Notes: generated by a model not told the origin, from the letters alone. Shown: positions 1-5,287, counted from the stretch's first letter. The stretch is DNA of 5,383 nt from an uncultured Eubacteriales bacterium (GCA_959021945.1 CAUEYG010000149.1:1-5383); one strand, 5' to 3'. Numbers and translations are program-made.

Positions 1-798
1 TTTTTTAATTTTGATTTTGAAACCTTAAAGGTAAAACGGTTTGAAACAGAGAAAGAACAAATCCTTGCAGAAACAGACGCTATTTACCGTCTGTGCAAAG
101 GGGACCTTCCCGATCAAAGGCAAAAGAGGTATGAAAAGGCGCTTTCCCATGTAACAAGGAAAGAATACGGCACAGGCGGATACTCAGTATTCAGAGGCTA
201 TTACTGCCCCAGCATTTACGAACCCTTTGCCATAGGTGGATGCAGCCGTGGAAAGGTGCTAAAACGGGTTACGGCCAAGAGTAAAATTTCTTATGAATTT
301 TGTTATGAGGGAAATGATTTAATTATGGTTAAGGGTTTTGGTGACCCGGATATAGACTTTGCAAGAAGTGATTTTATCAAAGCAGAGTTTCTTGAAAGAA
401 GAGGAGATATTGAAATCGGTATGCAGTGTAAATACAGAGACTGTGAATATGAAGAAGTGGAAAGTATCCACGTCTGTCAATATGATGGAAACCGATTGCT
501 TAATGTAAGGCAACTGAACTCCTTTGATGAAAAAAGGCAAAAGGCAAGAAGGGCATTTGAGTACAGGAAGGAATGGTTCTCTTATTGTGACGGAAACATC
601 CGACAAGTGGAATGTTTGGAATGCACAAATGGGGGCGGCATAACATTAGATCAAATTACCTTTCTTTATGATGAAAAGGGGATACCGATCCACTATTATC
701 ATAAGGATGAGAGAGACTGGCTGTATGATATAACAAAGGCAAACCAACAGTATTATAAACAGACGTTTCAATTAGAAGGGGGCCCTACAATACCATGA
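1..798 (+). CDS. Unknown protein, tandem paralog copy 1 (5' end cut by window); candidate immunity-type protein
   Basis: The reading frame is open from base 1 to the TGA at 796-798, giving 265 residues. Alignment with the next gene shows that base 1 corresponds to its third codon, so only Met-Lys is probably missing and the full protein would be about 267 residues. A GTG at 256 in the same frame is internal and not the start, because the conserved N-terminal region lies upstream of it. The protein is soluble-looking, with no signal peptide or membrane segment. It is rich in aromatic and charged residues, with blocks such as YEFCYEGNDLIMVK, ERRGDIEIG, ESIHVCQYDGN, SYCDG and DQITFLYDE that are shared with copy 2. 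The alternating strand-like pattern suggests a mostly beta fold. I do not recognise the family. The C-terminus carries a short extra tail (about TFQLEGGPTIP) absent from copy 2 and encoded over the ribosome binding site of that gene. Tandem duplication next to an RHS remnant makes an immunity role plausible, but this is inferred from context only. Confidence 0.85.
   Translation, partial: FFNFDFETLKVKRFETEKEQILAETDAIYRLCKGDLPDQRQKRYEKALSHVTRKEYGTGGYSVFRGYYCPSIYEPFAIGGCSRGKVLKRVTAKSKISYEFCYEGNDLIMVKGFGDPDIDFARSDFIKAEFLERRGDIEIGMQCKYRDCEYEEVESIHVCQYDGNRLLNVRQLNSFDEKRQKARRAFEYRKEWFSYCDGNIRQVECLECTNGGGITLDQITFLYDEKGIPIHYYHKDERDWLYDITKANQQYYKQTFQLEGGPTIP
774..797 (+). promoter_or_regulatory. Ribosome binding site and ATGA overlap coupling the tandem genes
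   Basis: The purine run AGAAGGGGG at 774-782 lies 12 nt before the ATG at 795. That is slightly long for a Shine-Dalgarno spacing. The ATG overlaps the TGA of copy 1 (ATGA at 795-798), an arrangement typical of translational coupling, so ribosomes finishing copy 1 could re-initiate on copy 2. The same bases encode the C-terminal tail of copy 1. Confidence 0.6.
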
Positions 799-1568
799 AG
801 TTTTTTAATTTTGATTTTGAAACGTTAAGGGTAAAACGGTTTGAAACAGAGAAAGAACAAATCCTTGCAGAAACAGACGCTATTTACCGTCTGTGCAATG
901 GGGACCTTCCCGATCAAAGACAGAAGCGGTATGAAAAGGCGCTTTCCCATGTAACGAGGAAAGAATACGGTGCAGGCGGTGAATTGGTATTTAGAGGCTA
1001 CTACTGCCCCAGCATTTACCAAACCTTTGCCATAGGCGGATGCAGCCGCGGGAAAGTATTGAAACAAGTTACTCCCAGAGAAGAAATTTTTTATGAATTT
1101 TGTTATGAGGGAAATGACTTGATTATGGTCAAACGTTTTGCAGGCATGTATGTAGGGCTTGTAGAACGTGATCTTATAGGCGTAGAGTTTATTGAAAGAA
1201 GGGGAGATATTGAAATTGGTGTGCAGTTTGATTGTTATTGCGGCAAGTGTGAGGAACTAGAAAGCATCCACGTCTGTCAATATGATGGAAACCAGCTGAT
1301 CAATGTAAGGTCCTTGATGTTACTGAATGAGCACAAGAGGATGCCTTTTAAATATGAAAAGGAGTGGATTTCGTATTGTGATGGACGTATCACACAAGTG
1401 GACCGTTTGGAGTGTACGGATATGCTGCAGTACGTTGTCCTAGACCAGATAACATTTCTTTACGATGAAAATGATTTGCCTGTCCACTATTATCACAAGA
1501 AGAATCCCAAGCGGCTGCATAAAGTAACAAAGGCAAACCAGAAATACTATAAACGTTTGAAGGGTTAG
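795..1568 (+). CDS. Unknown protein, tandem paralog copy 2; candidate immunity-type protein
   Basis: A complete 257-residue protein starts at the ATG at 795, supported by the purine run just upstream and the ATGA overlap with copy 1. By hand alignment, residues 3-92 differ from copy 1 at only 8 positions. Residues 93-157 differ at about 30 of 65 positions, densest at 114-130 and 143-155. The C-terminal third is intermediate, with a three-residue deletion near residue 183 and a one-residue insertion near 211. The protein shares the YEGNDLIMVK, ERRGDIEIG, ESIHVCQYDGN and DQITFLYDE blocks. It has a cysteine cluster C147-x-C149-x2-C152, where copy 1 has only two differently spaced cysteines (145 and 150). 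There is no signal peptide or membrane segment, so it is probably cytoplasmic. I do not recognise the family. Duplication with a variable centre is what one expects of specificity-determining immunity proteins near RHS toxins, but direct evidence for that function is absent. Confidence 0.9.
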   Translation: MKFFNFDFETLRVKRFETEKEQILAETDAIYRLCNGDLPDQRQKRYEKALSHVTRKEYGAGGELVFRGYYCPSIYQTFAIGGCSRGKVLKQVTPREEIFYEFCYEGNDLIMVKRFAGMYVGLVERDLIGVEFIERRGDIEIGVQFDCYCGKCEELESIHVCQYDGNQLINVRSLMLLNEHKRMPFKYEKEWISYCDGRITQVDRLECTDMLQYVVLDQITFLYDENDLPVHYYHKKNPKRLHKVTKANQKYYKRLKG

Positions 1569-1640
1569 GGCAAATTAAAAAATTAAAAACCACCACAGCG
1601 AAAGGTGGACTGCGAGCACTTAAAATCGTTCTTGGCGCTG
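1569..1640 (+). other. Intergenic remnant left of the insertion sequence
   Basis: This stretch between the stop of copy 2 and the IS is AT-rich and holds a small hairpin, CCACC at 1590-1594 with GGTGG at 1604-1608. The hairpin has no T-run after it, so it is a poor terminator. Joined to 3165-3194 across the IS, it forms the original ~102-bp spacer (counting one target-site copy) before the propeller gene. No clear promoter or strong terminator is visible in it, so read-through from the tandem genes before insertion is possible. Confidence 0.5.
1633..1640 (+). repeat. Target site duplication, left copy (TGGCGCTG)
   Basis: This perfect 8-bp direct repeat is matched by the copy at 3157-3164 and directly abuts the left inverted repeat. 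IS256-family elements typically make 8-9 bp duplications, so this fixes the element boundaries. Confidence 0.88.
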
Positions 1641-1666
1641 GAGAGCCCGGAAAATTTTGTGTAATT
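1641..1666 (+). repeat. Left terminal inverted repeat of the IS256-family element
   Basis: It begins GAGAGCCCGGAAAATTTTG. Compared without gaps to the reverse complement of 3131-3156, 19 of 26 positions match by hand count, and the AAAATT and TGTGTAA blocks are the best conserved part. It directly follows the left target duplication. Confidence 0.82.
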
Positions 1667-1715
1667 GATGCACCTTAAAGAAAAGAACCAAGAGCAATCG
1701 AGCGAATTTTTAGTG

Positions 1716-1745
1716 GTCGGACAGGAATGATGACTCTTGTCCGAC
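1716..1745 (+). other. Strong hairpin in the non-coding left end of the IS
   Basis: GTCGGACA at 1716-1723 pairs perfectly with TGTCCGAC at 1738-1745. Three further pairs (one G-U) extend the stem inward to about 11 bp around a 9-nt loop. On the plus strand it is followed by TTGCTTTTCTG, a weak T-rich tail. It could stop transcription entering the element from the tandem genes, or terminate the transposase mRNA on the opposite strand. It could also be a protein-binding site near the transposon end. Only the structure is seen; the role is inferred. Confidence 0.6.
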
Positions 1746-1832
1746 TTGCTTTTCTGAAATCGGCCACATTCGGTATGGAGTTCTCCACACTCAGCCAATT
1801 ATCTTTCTGGAAAATTGTTTATGCGCCCTGTG

Positions 1833-3071
1833 TTATCCGACCTGTCGATCGGAGAACAAGATCTTAAGTTGGTTTAATACCATGTCCCAATTCCGATAAC
1901 GCTGTGTCCAGCGATCGACAATTTTTTTGGAGGCCAGGTATAGCATCTTTTTCAGGCTGTCATCGTTCACAAAAGTTGGCTTGTTCTTTGTCACCTGGCG
2001 AAACTGTCGGTTCAGGCCTTCTATGATATTCGTCGTGTATATAATGCGCCGAATCTCCGCCGGATATGCGTAGAAAGTAGATAACATATCCCAGTTTTCT
2101 TCCCATGATTTTACGCAAGACGGATATTTCTTTTCCCATGTTTCTTTAAATGCCATGAGCGCATTCAGCGCTTCTTCTTCGGTCACAGCTTTGTATACCA
2201 GTTTCAAATCAGCCATCAAAGGTTTGATGTCTTTGTAGCTGACAAAACGGGTACTGCTTCGAATTTGATGGATGATACAGCGCTGCATTTGTGCTTTGGG
2301 ATAAACCGCTCCAATCGTCTCTCGAAATCCGGAAAGCCCATCTACACAGAATAGATAGACATCCTGTACACCGCGACTTTTCAAGTCATTGAGCACAGAC
2401 AGCCAGAATTTGCTGCTCTCGTGTTCACCCACCCAAATGCCCAAAATATCCTTGCGACCTTCCAGGTTGATTCCTAAAACAACGTAAGCCGCTTTTGTTA
2501 CATATTGGTGATCTTCCTTTACTTTGTAGTGAATCGCATCCATAAAAACAAATGGATAAACCGATTCCAACGGCCGGTTTTGCCAGGCCGTCGCTTCCGG
2601 TAGAATTTTATCGCTGATTTTGCTGACCAGTTCCGGGGAAATCTCTACGTCATACAAGTTTTTGATCTGTTCGGAGATATCGCGCTGGCTCATTCCGCAA
2701 GCATAGAGGGACAGAATCTTTTCTTCCATGCCATCTGCGTTACGGTCATATTTTTCAATGATTTTTGGAGAATATTTACCGTTTCGGTCTCTTGGAATTT
2801 GGATGTCGACTTCTCCGAGTTGGGTCTTGACTTTCTTTTTCGAGTAGCCGTTTCGGTAGTTTTTCGACAAACCATCTTCACCGCTGTTTTGTGTTCTCTG
2901 GCTCTTCGCATAGCCCAATTGTGCCTCCAATTCTCCATCCATGACTTGCTGCAGCACATCTCGGAAGAGATCTTTCATTCCCTCCATAATTTCGGTGGTG
3001 CTGGTAAAATTCTGGCTTTCAACGTACTCTTTTAATAATTCTTTTGGTTTCTTTTTCATAATACAAAACAT
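1833..3071 (-). CDS. IS256-family (mutator-type) DDE transposase
   Basis: The 412-residue protein is the usual size for IS256 transposases and catalyses copy-out/paste-in movement of the surrounding element. The catalytic triad is visible as D178 (in FVFMDAIHYKV), D244 (in CVDGLSGF) and E351 (in TTNIIEGLNRQFR). The family's C-x2-H pair is at C265/H268 (QRCIIHQIR). A helix-turn-helix-like region at about 127-154 (MSQRDISEQI...) should bind the ends, after an N-terminal region with the typical LGY and RNGY motifs (about 52-76). No frameshift or internal stop is present. The start is uncertain. The ATG at 3071 directly abuts an AGAGAGG run, whereas an in-frame ATG at 3059 (protein beginning MKKKPKELL, 408 residues) has that run 12 nt upstream and may be the true start. 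A purine stretch GAGACA further upstream could serve the longer form. It is transcribed opposite to its neighbours. Confidence 0.96.
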   Translation of the reverse strand: MFCIMKKKPKELLKEYVESQNFTSTTEIMEGMKDLFRDVLQQVMDGELEAQLGYAKSQRTQNSGEDGLSKNYRNGYSKKKVKTQLGEVDIQIPRDRNGKYSPKIIEKYDRNADGMEEKILSLYACGMSQRDISEQIKNLYDVEISPELVSKISDKILPEATAWQNRPLESVYPFVFMDAIHYKVKEDHQYVTKAAYVVLGINLEGRKDILGIWVGEHESSKFWLSVLNDLKSRGVQDVYLFCVDGLSGFRETIGAVYPKAQMQRCIIHQIRSSTRFVSYKDIKPLMADLKLVYKAVTEEEALNALMAFKETWEKKYPSCVKSWEENWDMLSTFYAYPAEIRRIIYTTNIIEGLNRQFRQVTKNKPTFVNDDSLKKMLYLASKKIVDRWTQRYRNWDMVLNQLKILFSDRQVG

Positions 3072-3104
3072 CCTCTCTGTCTCAAATCTCTCTTGTCTTG
3101 ATTC

Positions 3105-3133
3105 TTGACTTTAAGGATGTCTTTTATTCTATT
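3105..3133 (+). promoter_or_regulatory. Possible outward-reading promoter in the right end of the IS
   Basis: TTGACT at 3105-3110 matches five of six bases of the -35 consensus. It is followed after exactly 17 nt by TCTATT at 3128-3133, four of six for the -10. It points out of the element towards the gene at 3195, leaving roughly 55 nt of leader. Outward promoters at IS256-type ends are known to activate neighbouring genes. The -10 is weak and AT-rich DNA gives chance matches, so this is tentative. Confidence 0.35.
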
Positions 3134-3156
3134 TACACATAATTTTCAGAGATGCC
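3131..3156 (-). repeat. Right terminal inverted repeat of the IS256-family element
   Basis: Read on the minus strand it begins GGCATCTCTGAAAATTATG and matches the left end at 19 of 26 positions. It is directly followed on the plus strand by the right target duplication. This end lies upstream of the transposase gene and may overlap its promoter, as in other members of the family. Confidence 0.82.
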
Positions 3157-3164
3157 TGGCGCTG
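3157..3164 (+). repeat. Target site duplication, right copy (TGGCGCTG)
   Basis: It is identical to the left copy at 1633-1640. The host sequence resumes here with CAAACTTAGCTGC, which leads into the ribosome binding site of the next gene. Confidence 0.88.
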
Positions 3165-3194
3165 CAAACTTAGCTGCAAAATAGGAGCATAAAA

Positions 3195-4181
3195 ATGAGT
3201 GAAATGAAAAAAAGGAACAACCTTAAAGGCCATTCACTGCTTATTCTAAAAGAAAAATTTATTGCCATTACAAAAGAGCATAGTGTTCAGGTCTATGACC
3301 TGGATACGATGAAACGCCTTTACAAAAGCAACTATATTGAATATCCGTCTGGATTCTGTACAAACCCGGATGAGAGTATGTTGTACTGCTTCACAACAAC
3401 AAATAAGATCTACGTCTTTGATACGAATTCCTGGGAATGTAAAGAGGTGCATACCATCATTCCTCCATGTACTGTAGACGAAAATAAAGATTTTTTTGAA
3501 CTAAGACAAATCTTTTATATAGAAGAAAATTGGCTATTGGCAAATGAATACAATAATCTTTATTTGATTGATCTGCATACAGATAAGGTTGAACTAATAT
3601 GGGACAGCGGATACATAGAATCGCGGCAAATTATTTATACAAAACAGGAGAATACCGCTTCCTATTTCTACGTGAATTATGATGATCAAGGGCTGCGGGA
3701 AAAAGGCGTTAAAAGAAAGCCCCCTCGATTAATGAACAGCAAGTCGCATATAACCATAAGTCTAAAAGAAATTATGTTGGCGCCCGAGGTCCTGTTGTAC
3801 GATGAAAAAGAAAATATTATCGTCTCCCTGGAACATAAATGGGCAATCTTTCGAAAGACAAAAAGCTATGTTGTGTTTCAGGATTTACGAACACAGGAGG
3901 AAATAAAATGTGAACTTCCTTCTGGTCTTCTAAAGATAGAACCAAAAAAGGGATGTTTTGTAAAGGAGCTTGGCCTGATTATATTGCTATATCGAAGAAA
4001 ACTGGTGATTCTTCAAAAAAAAGATAATGCAATAGAAATCAAAAAAATAATTTATATGAAATATGCAGAGGATTATTTTATTGCCAAAAACAAGCTTGTT
4101 CTAATTGGATGGGAGTATGGAATCGTTGTTAATTTGCAAAACCTGTCTGATGAAAAGGAAATGGAGAACAAGTGTAAGTGA
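3195..4181 (+). CDS. Unknown protein with beta-propeller (WD40/YVTN-like) repeats
   Basis: This 328-residue soluble protein starts at an ATG preceded by AGGAG at 3183-3187 with 7-nt spacing. No signal peptide or membrane segment is seen. Several weak repeats of the propeller type can be read as a strand, then an aromatic or hydrophobic pair with Asp, then a polar turn. Examples are VYDLDTMK at 33-40, VFDTNSWE at 74-81 (after NKIY), LYLIDLHTDKVE at 122-133 and a later VVFQDLRTQEEIKCELP. The C-terminal part continues as alternating hydrophobic strands and ends in a charged tail. Such folds are usually protein-binding scaffolds; no catalytic motif is visible. It lies 15 nt upstream of a membrane-anchored protein with its own good ribosome binding site, so the two are probably one transcription unit. 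The IS directly upstream has replaced its original 5' context. The specific family is unknown to me; an immunity or accessory role is only suggested by the neighbourhood. Confidence 0.88.
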   Translation: MSEMKKRNNLKGHSLLILKEKFIAITKEHSVQVYDLDTMKRLYKSNYIEYPSGFCTNPDESMLYCFTTTNKIYVFDTNSWECKEVHTIIPPCTVDENKDFFELRQIFYIEENWLLANEYNNLYLIDLHTDKVELIWDSGYIESRQIIYTKQENTASYFYVNYDDQGLREKGVKRKPPRLMNSKSHITISLKEIMLAPEVLLYDEKENIIVSLEHKWAIFRKTKSYVVFQDLRTQEEIKCELPSGLLKIEPKKGCFVKELGLIILLYRRKLVILQKKDNAIEIKKIIYMKYAEDYFIAKNKLVLIGWEYGIVVNLQNLSDEKEMENKCK

Positions 4182-4196
4182 AAAAAGGAGCACAGC

Positions 4197-4760
4197 ATGG
4201 ATAAAAAAGCCTTTTTCAACCGTGTCTTTCTAGTTGCAGCAACAATTGCAATCATTTTGTTGCTGGTACTTCTTATCCTTAATATGAGTAAAAAGCATAA
4301 AGCTTACAGGGTCCTTGATATAGAAAACAGCAATATTTATTTTGGGATGTCTGTTGATCAGTTAAGAGAAGAACGGGGAGAACCGGAACAGATTGATAAA
4401 AATGTATGCGATACACCTGCAGATGAATACATATATCACGAGGAATATCTAGGACATAAAGCGAAAATTGCTTATCGGGCAAATCCCAAACTCGCAGGAT
4501 ATTTAGCGGTTGTCCATAATATTGATAAAAAACAAGGCGAGCAACTATTTGATGAAACAGAAGCAAGGATAAAGGAGCGAATTGGGAATATCAAAATCGA
4601 TGAGGAAATGGTTTCAAAGAAGGGGGACAAAATGGAGGGGAAAATCCATATTTCCTGTCAAATATATGGACTCACTTTTATTAATGCTAATGGAGGAAAA
4701 TACTTTCACTGGAGCTATAAAAATGGAAAATTTACTTTTTCAATAAGTGAAGTGTATTAA
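4197..4760 (+). CDS. Unknown membrane-anchored protein, single N-terminal transmembrane segment
   Basis: This 187-residue protein starts at an ATG with AAAGGAG at 4184-4190, 6 nt upstream. A short basic N-terminus (MDKKAFFNR) is followed by one hydrophobic segment at about residues 10-30 and then a basic SKKHK stretch. No lipobox cysteine or clear signal-peptidase site is visible. Positive charge flanks both sides, so the topology is not certain; an uncleaved anchor with an extracytoplasmic C-terminal domain is likely. Residues 46-65 (NIYFGMSVDQLREERGEPEQ) match the pattern GMS-x-xxL-xxxxGxP seen at the start of small BamE/SmpA-like or PepSY-like extracytoplasmic domains, which is a weak resemblance only. 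The rest is mixed alpha/beta. It follows the propeller gene by 15 nt, so the two proteins may act together at the membrane. Function is unknown. Confidence 0.87.
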   Translation: MDKKAFFNRVFLVAATIAIILLLVLLILNMSKKHKAYRVLDIENSNIYFGMSVDQLREERGEPEQIDKNVCDTPADEYIYHEEYLGHKAKIAYRANPKLAGYLAVVHNIDKKQGEQLFDETEARIKERIGNIKIDEEMVSKKGDKMEGKIHISCQIYGLTFINANGGKYFHWSYKNGKFTFSISEVY

Positions 4761-4762
4761 AA

Positions 4763-4824
4763 AAGGGAAATCCCCCAGTATTTATAGAAGGAGAAACCCT
4801 TATGGGAGGGTACTGATTTCCCTT
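4763..4824 (+). terminator. Inverted repeat just after the operon, possible terminator
   Basis: AAGGGAAATC at 4763-4772 pairs perfectly with GATTTCCCTT at 4815-4824. Inside the arm, AGTA/TACT (4777-4780 with 4811-4814) and CCC/GGG around 4797-4806 can form further helices. It begins three bases after the stop codon of the membrane protein gene, the usual place for a terminator or mRNA-stabilising 3' structure. No U-run follows, and the enclosed 42 nt is long for an intrinsic terminator, so processing or stabilisation is an equally good reading. Confidence 0.5.
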
Positions 4825-4851
4825 GAAAATGAAAGAATTCCTTGAAATATG

Positions 4852-4889
4852 ATAAGTCACCCTAAGGCACTTTGTAAGGGGTGACTTAT
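4852..4889 (+). terminator. 11-bp perfect hairpin, possible terminator
   Basis: ATAAGTCACCC at 4852-4862 pairs with GGGTGACTTAT at 4879-4889 around a 16-nt loop. The tail TGTATATTTACT is only mildly T-rich. It sits exactly at the edge of the RHS fragment, so it may be the original terminator of a lost gene, a boundary left by recombination, or a protein-binding palindrome. Confidence 0.5.
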
Positions 4890-5086
4890 TGTATATTTAC
4901 TCGGTTCTGTCAGAGAAAAGCTATGAATATGACCGGAACGGAAACCAGATCAGGGAGACAGACAGCGCAACGCAGGAAACCAAATCGTTCACTTACGATG
5001 CGCGGAACCAGATGAAAGGTTATCAGGCGAAAAAAGACGGAACAGTTGTGCTGGTCCAAGAAAAACGGTATAATAAAGATAGATAG
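4889..5086 (+). pseudogene. Fragment of an RHS/YD-repeat protein (polymorphic-toxin type)
   Basis: The 65-codon open frame (TTG to TAG) encodes two YD repeats: YEYDRNGNQIRE at residues 12-23 and FTYDARNQMKGY at 34-45. These are followed by QEKRYN at 57-62, which in full-length Firmicutes RHS proteins normally continues into a GxGQR-type strand. Here it stops after RYNKDR. RHS proteins are long secreted or surface shells of many such repeats carrying a C-terminal toxin. This piece has neither N-terminal regions nor a toxin tip. The base composition looks richer in G+C than the neighbouring genes, as expected of an imported or displaced piece. RHS similarity is clear only from about 4910; the first residues (YIYSVLS) probably belong to the junction. 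An AAGGGG run precedes the TTG by 8 nt but lies in the hairpin, so real translation is doubtful. Its likely origin is recombination that displaced the end of an rhs gene. The RHS identity is well supported; the pseudogene status is inferred from its length. Confidence 0.78.
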
Positions 5087-5182
5087 AAAATTCTAAAAAT
5101 ACAACAGGAAAGGAACTTCCCCATAGATGTAGGAGATGATGAAAGTGCTTTCTGTTTCAAATAACAATTAGGTGTGTAGTTT

Positions 5183-5222
5183 TTTATATCTTTTCCACCA
5201 ATAATAGGTAAAAAGATATAAA
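5183..5222 (+). other. 12-bp perfect AT-rich inverted repeat
   Basis: TTTATATCTTTT at 5183-5194 pairs perfectly with AAAAGATATAAA at 5211-5222. A small ACC/GGT inner helix (5197-5199 with 5207-5209) sits in the loop. TTTTC follows on the plus strand. It could be a weak terminator, an operator-like palindrome or part of a transposon end; the sequence alone does not decide. Confidence 0.5.
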
Positions 5223-5250
5223 TTTTCAAGGCGTGGAGGCATCGTTTTCA

Positions 5251-5270
5251 GCTATTTTCTGTAAAACAGC
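5251..5270 (+). terminator. Possible hairpin terminator
   Basis: GCTATTTT at 5251-5258 pairs with AAAACAGC at 5263-5270 with one mismatch and a 4-nt loop. It is followed by CAATTTTCTTGATTTT. The short stem and T-rich tail resemble a weak intrinsic terminator on the plus strand. Confidence 0.35.
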
Positions 5271-5287
5271 CAATTTTCTTGATTTTA

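Larger units (their letters stand above)
1..1568 (+). repeat. Tandem gene duplication, unit about 0.8 kb
   Basis: Bases 1-120 and 801-920 differ at only about four positions, whereas the middle of the two genes is strongly diverged. The ends of the units also differ. Copy 1 reads AAACAGACGTTT where copy 2 reads AAACGTTT, a 4-nt difference that shifts the frame of copy 1 past its ancestral stop and into the ATGA overlap. The two copies are therefore not a fresh duplication. Either the 5' part has been homogenised by gene conversion or the centre has diversified under selection. Confidence 0.85.
1641..3156 (-). mobile_element. Complete IS256-family insertion sequence, 1516 bp
   Basis: The element contains a single full-length transposase gene on the minus strand and has imperfect 26-nt terminal inverted repeats. 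It is flanked by a perfect 8-bp target duplication. The terminal pattern (CCCGnAAAATTnTGTGTAA-like) resembles the ends known from IS256. Intact ends, an intact duplication and an uninterrupted transposase suggest a fairly recent and possibly still active insertion. The element lies between the tandem paralogs and the propeller gene, about 30 bp upstream of the latter's ATG, so it probably broke up a former transcription unit. About 166 bp of non-coding DNA lies between the left repeat and the transposase stop codon and contains a strong hairpin. Confidence 0.9.

Noticed and set aside
256..798. Start of the first gene at the internal GTG (180 residues)
   Set aside because: The frame is open from base 1 and bases 1-255 encode the conserved N-terminal region seen in copy 2, so the GTG is internal.
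1390..1596. Minus-strand 68-residue frame over the end of copy 2
   Set aside because: It overlaps a well-supported gene on the other strand and has no recognisable features.
1583..1798. Minus-strand 71-residue open frame spanning the IS left end
   Set aside because: It crosses the target duplication and inverted repeat, has unusual composition and no ribosome binding site. It is chance coding across an insertion junction.
2690..2959. Alternative frame of 89 residues inside the transposase
   Set aside because: The transposase frame is intact with full catalytic residues. IS256 elements have a single frame, so this is a shadow.
5138..5170. Tiny ORF of about 11 codons (MMKVLSVSNNN) after a TAGGAG-like site
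   Set aside because: It is too short to separate from chance, with no modifying or transport genes nearby that would suggest a peptide precursor.
5023..5229. Minus-strand 68-residue frame opposite the RHS fragment
   Set aside because: It overlaps the RHS-coding strand and a hairpin, lacks a start context and shows no family features.
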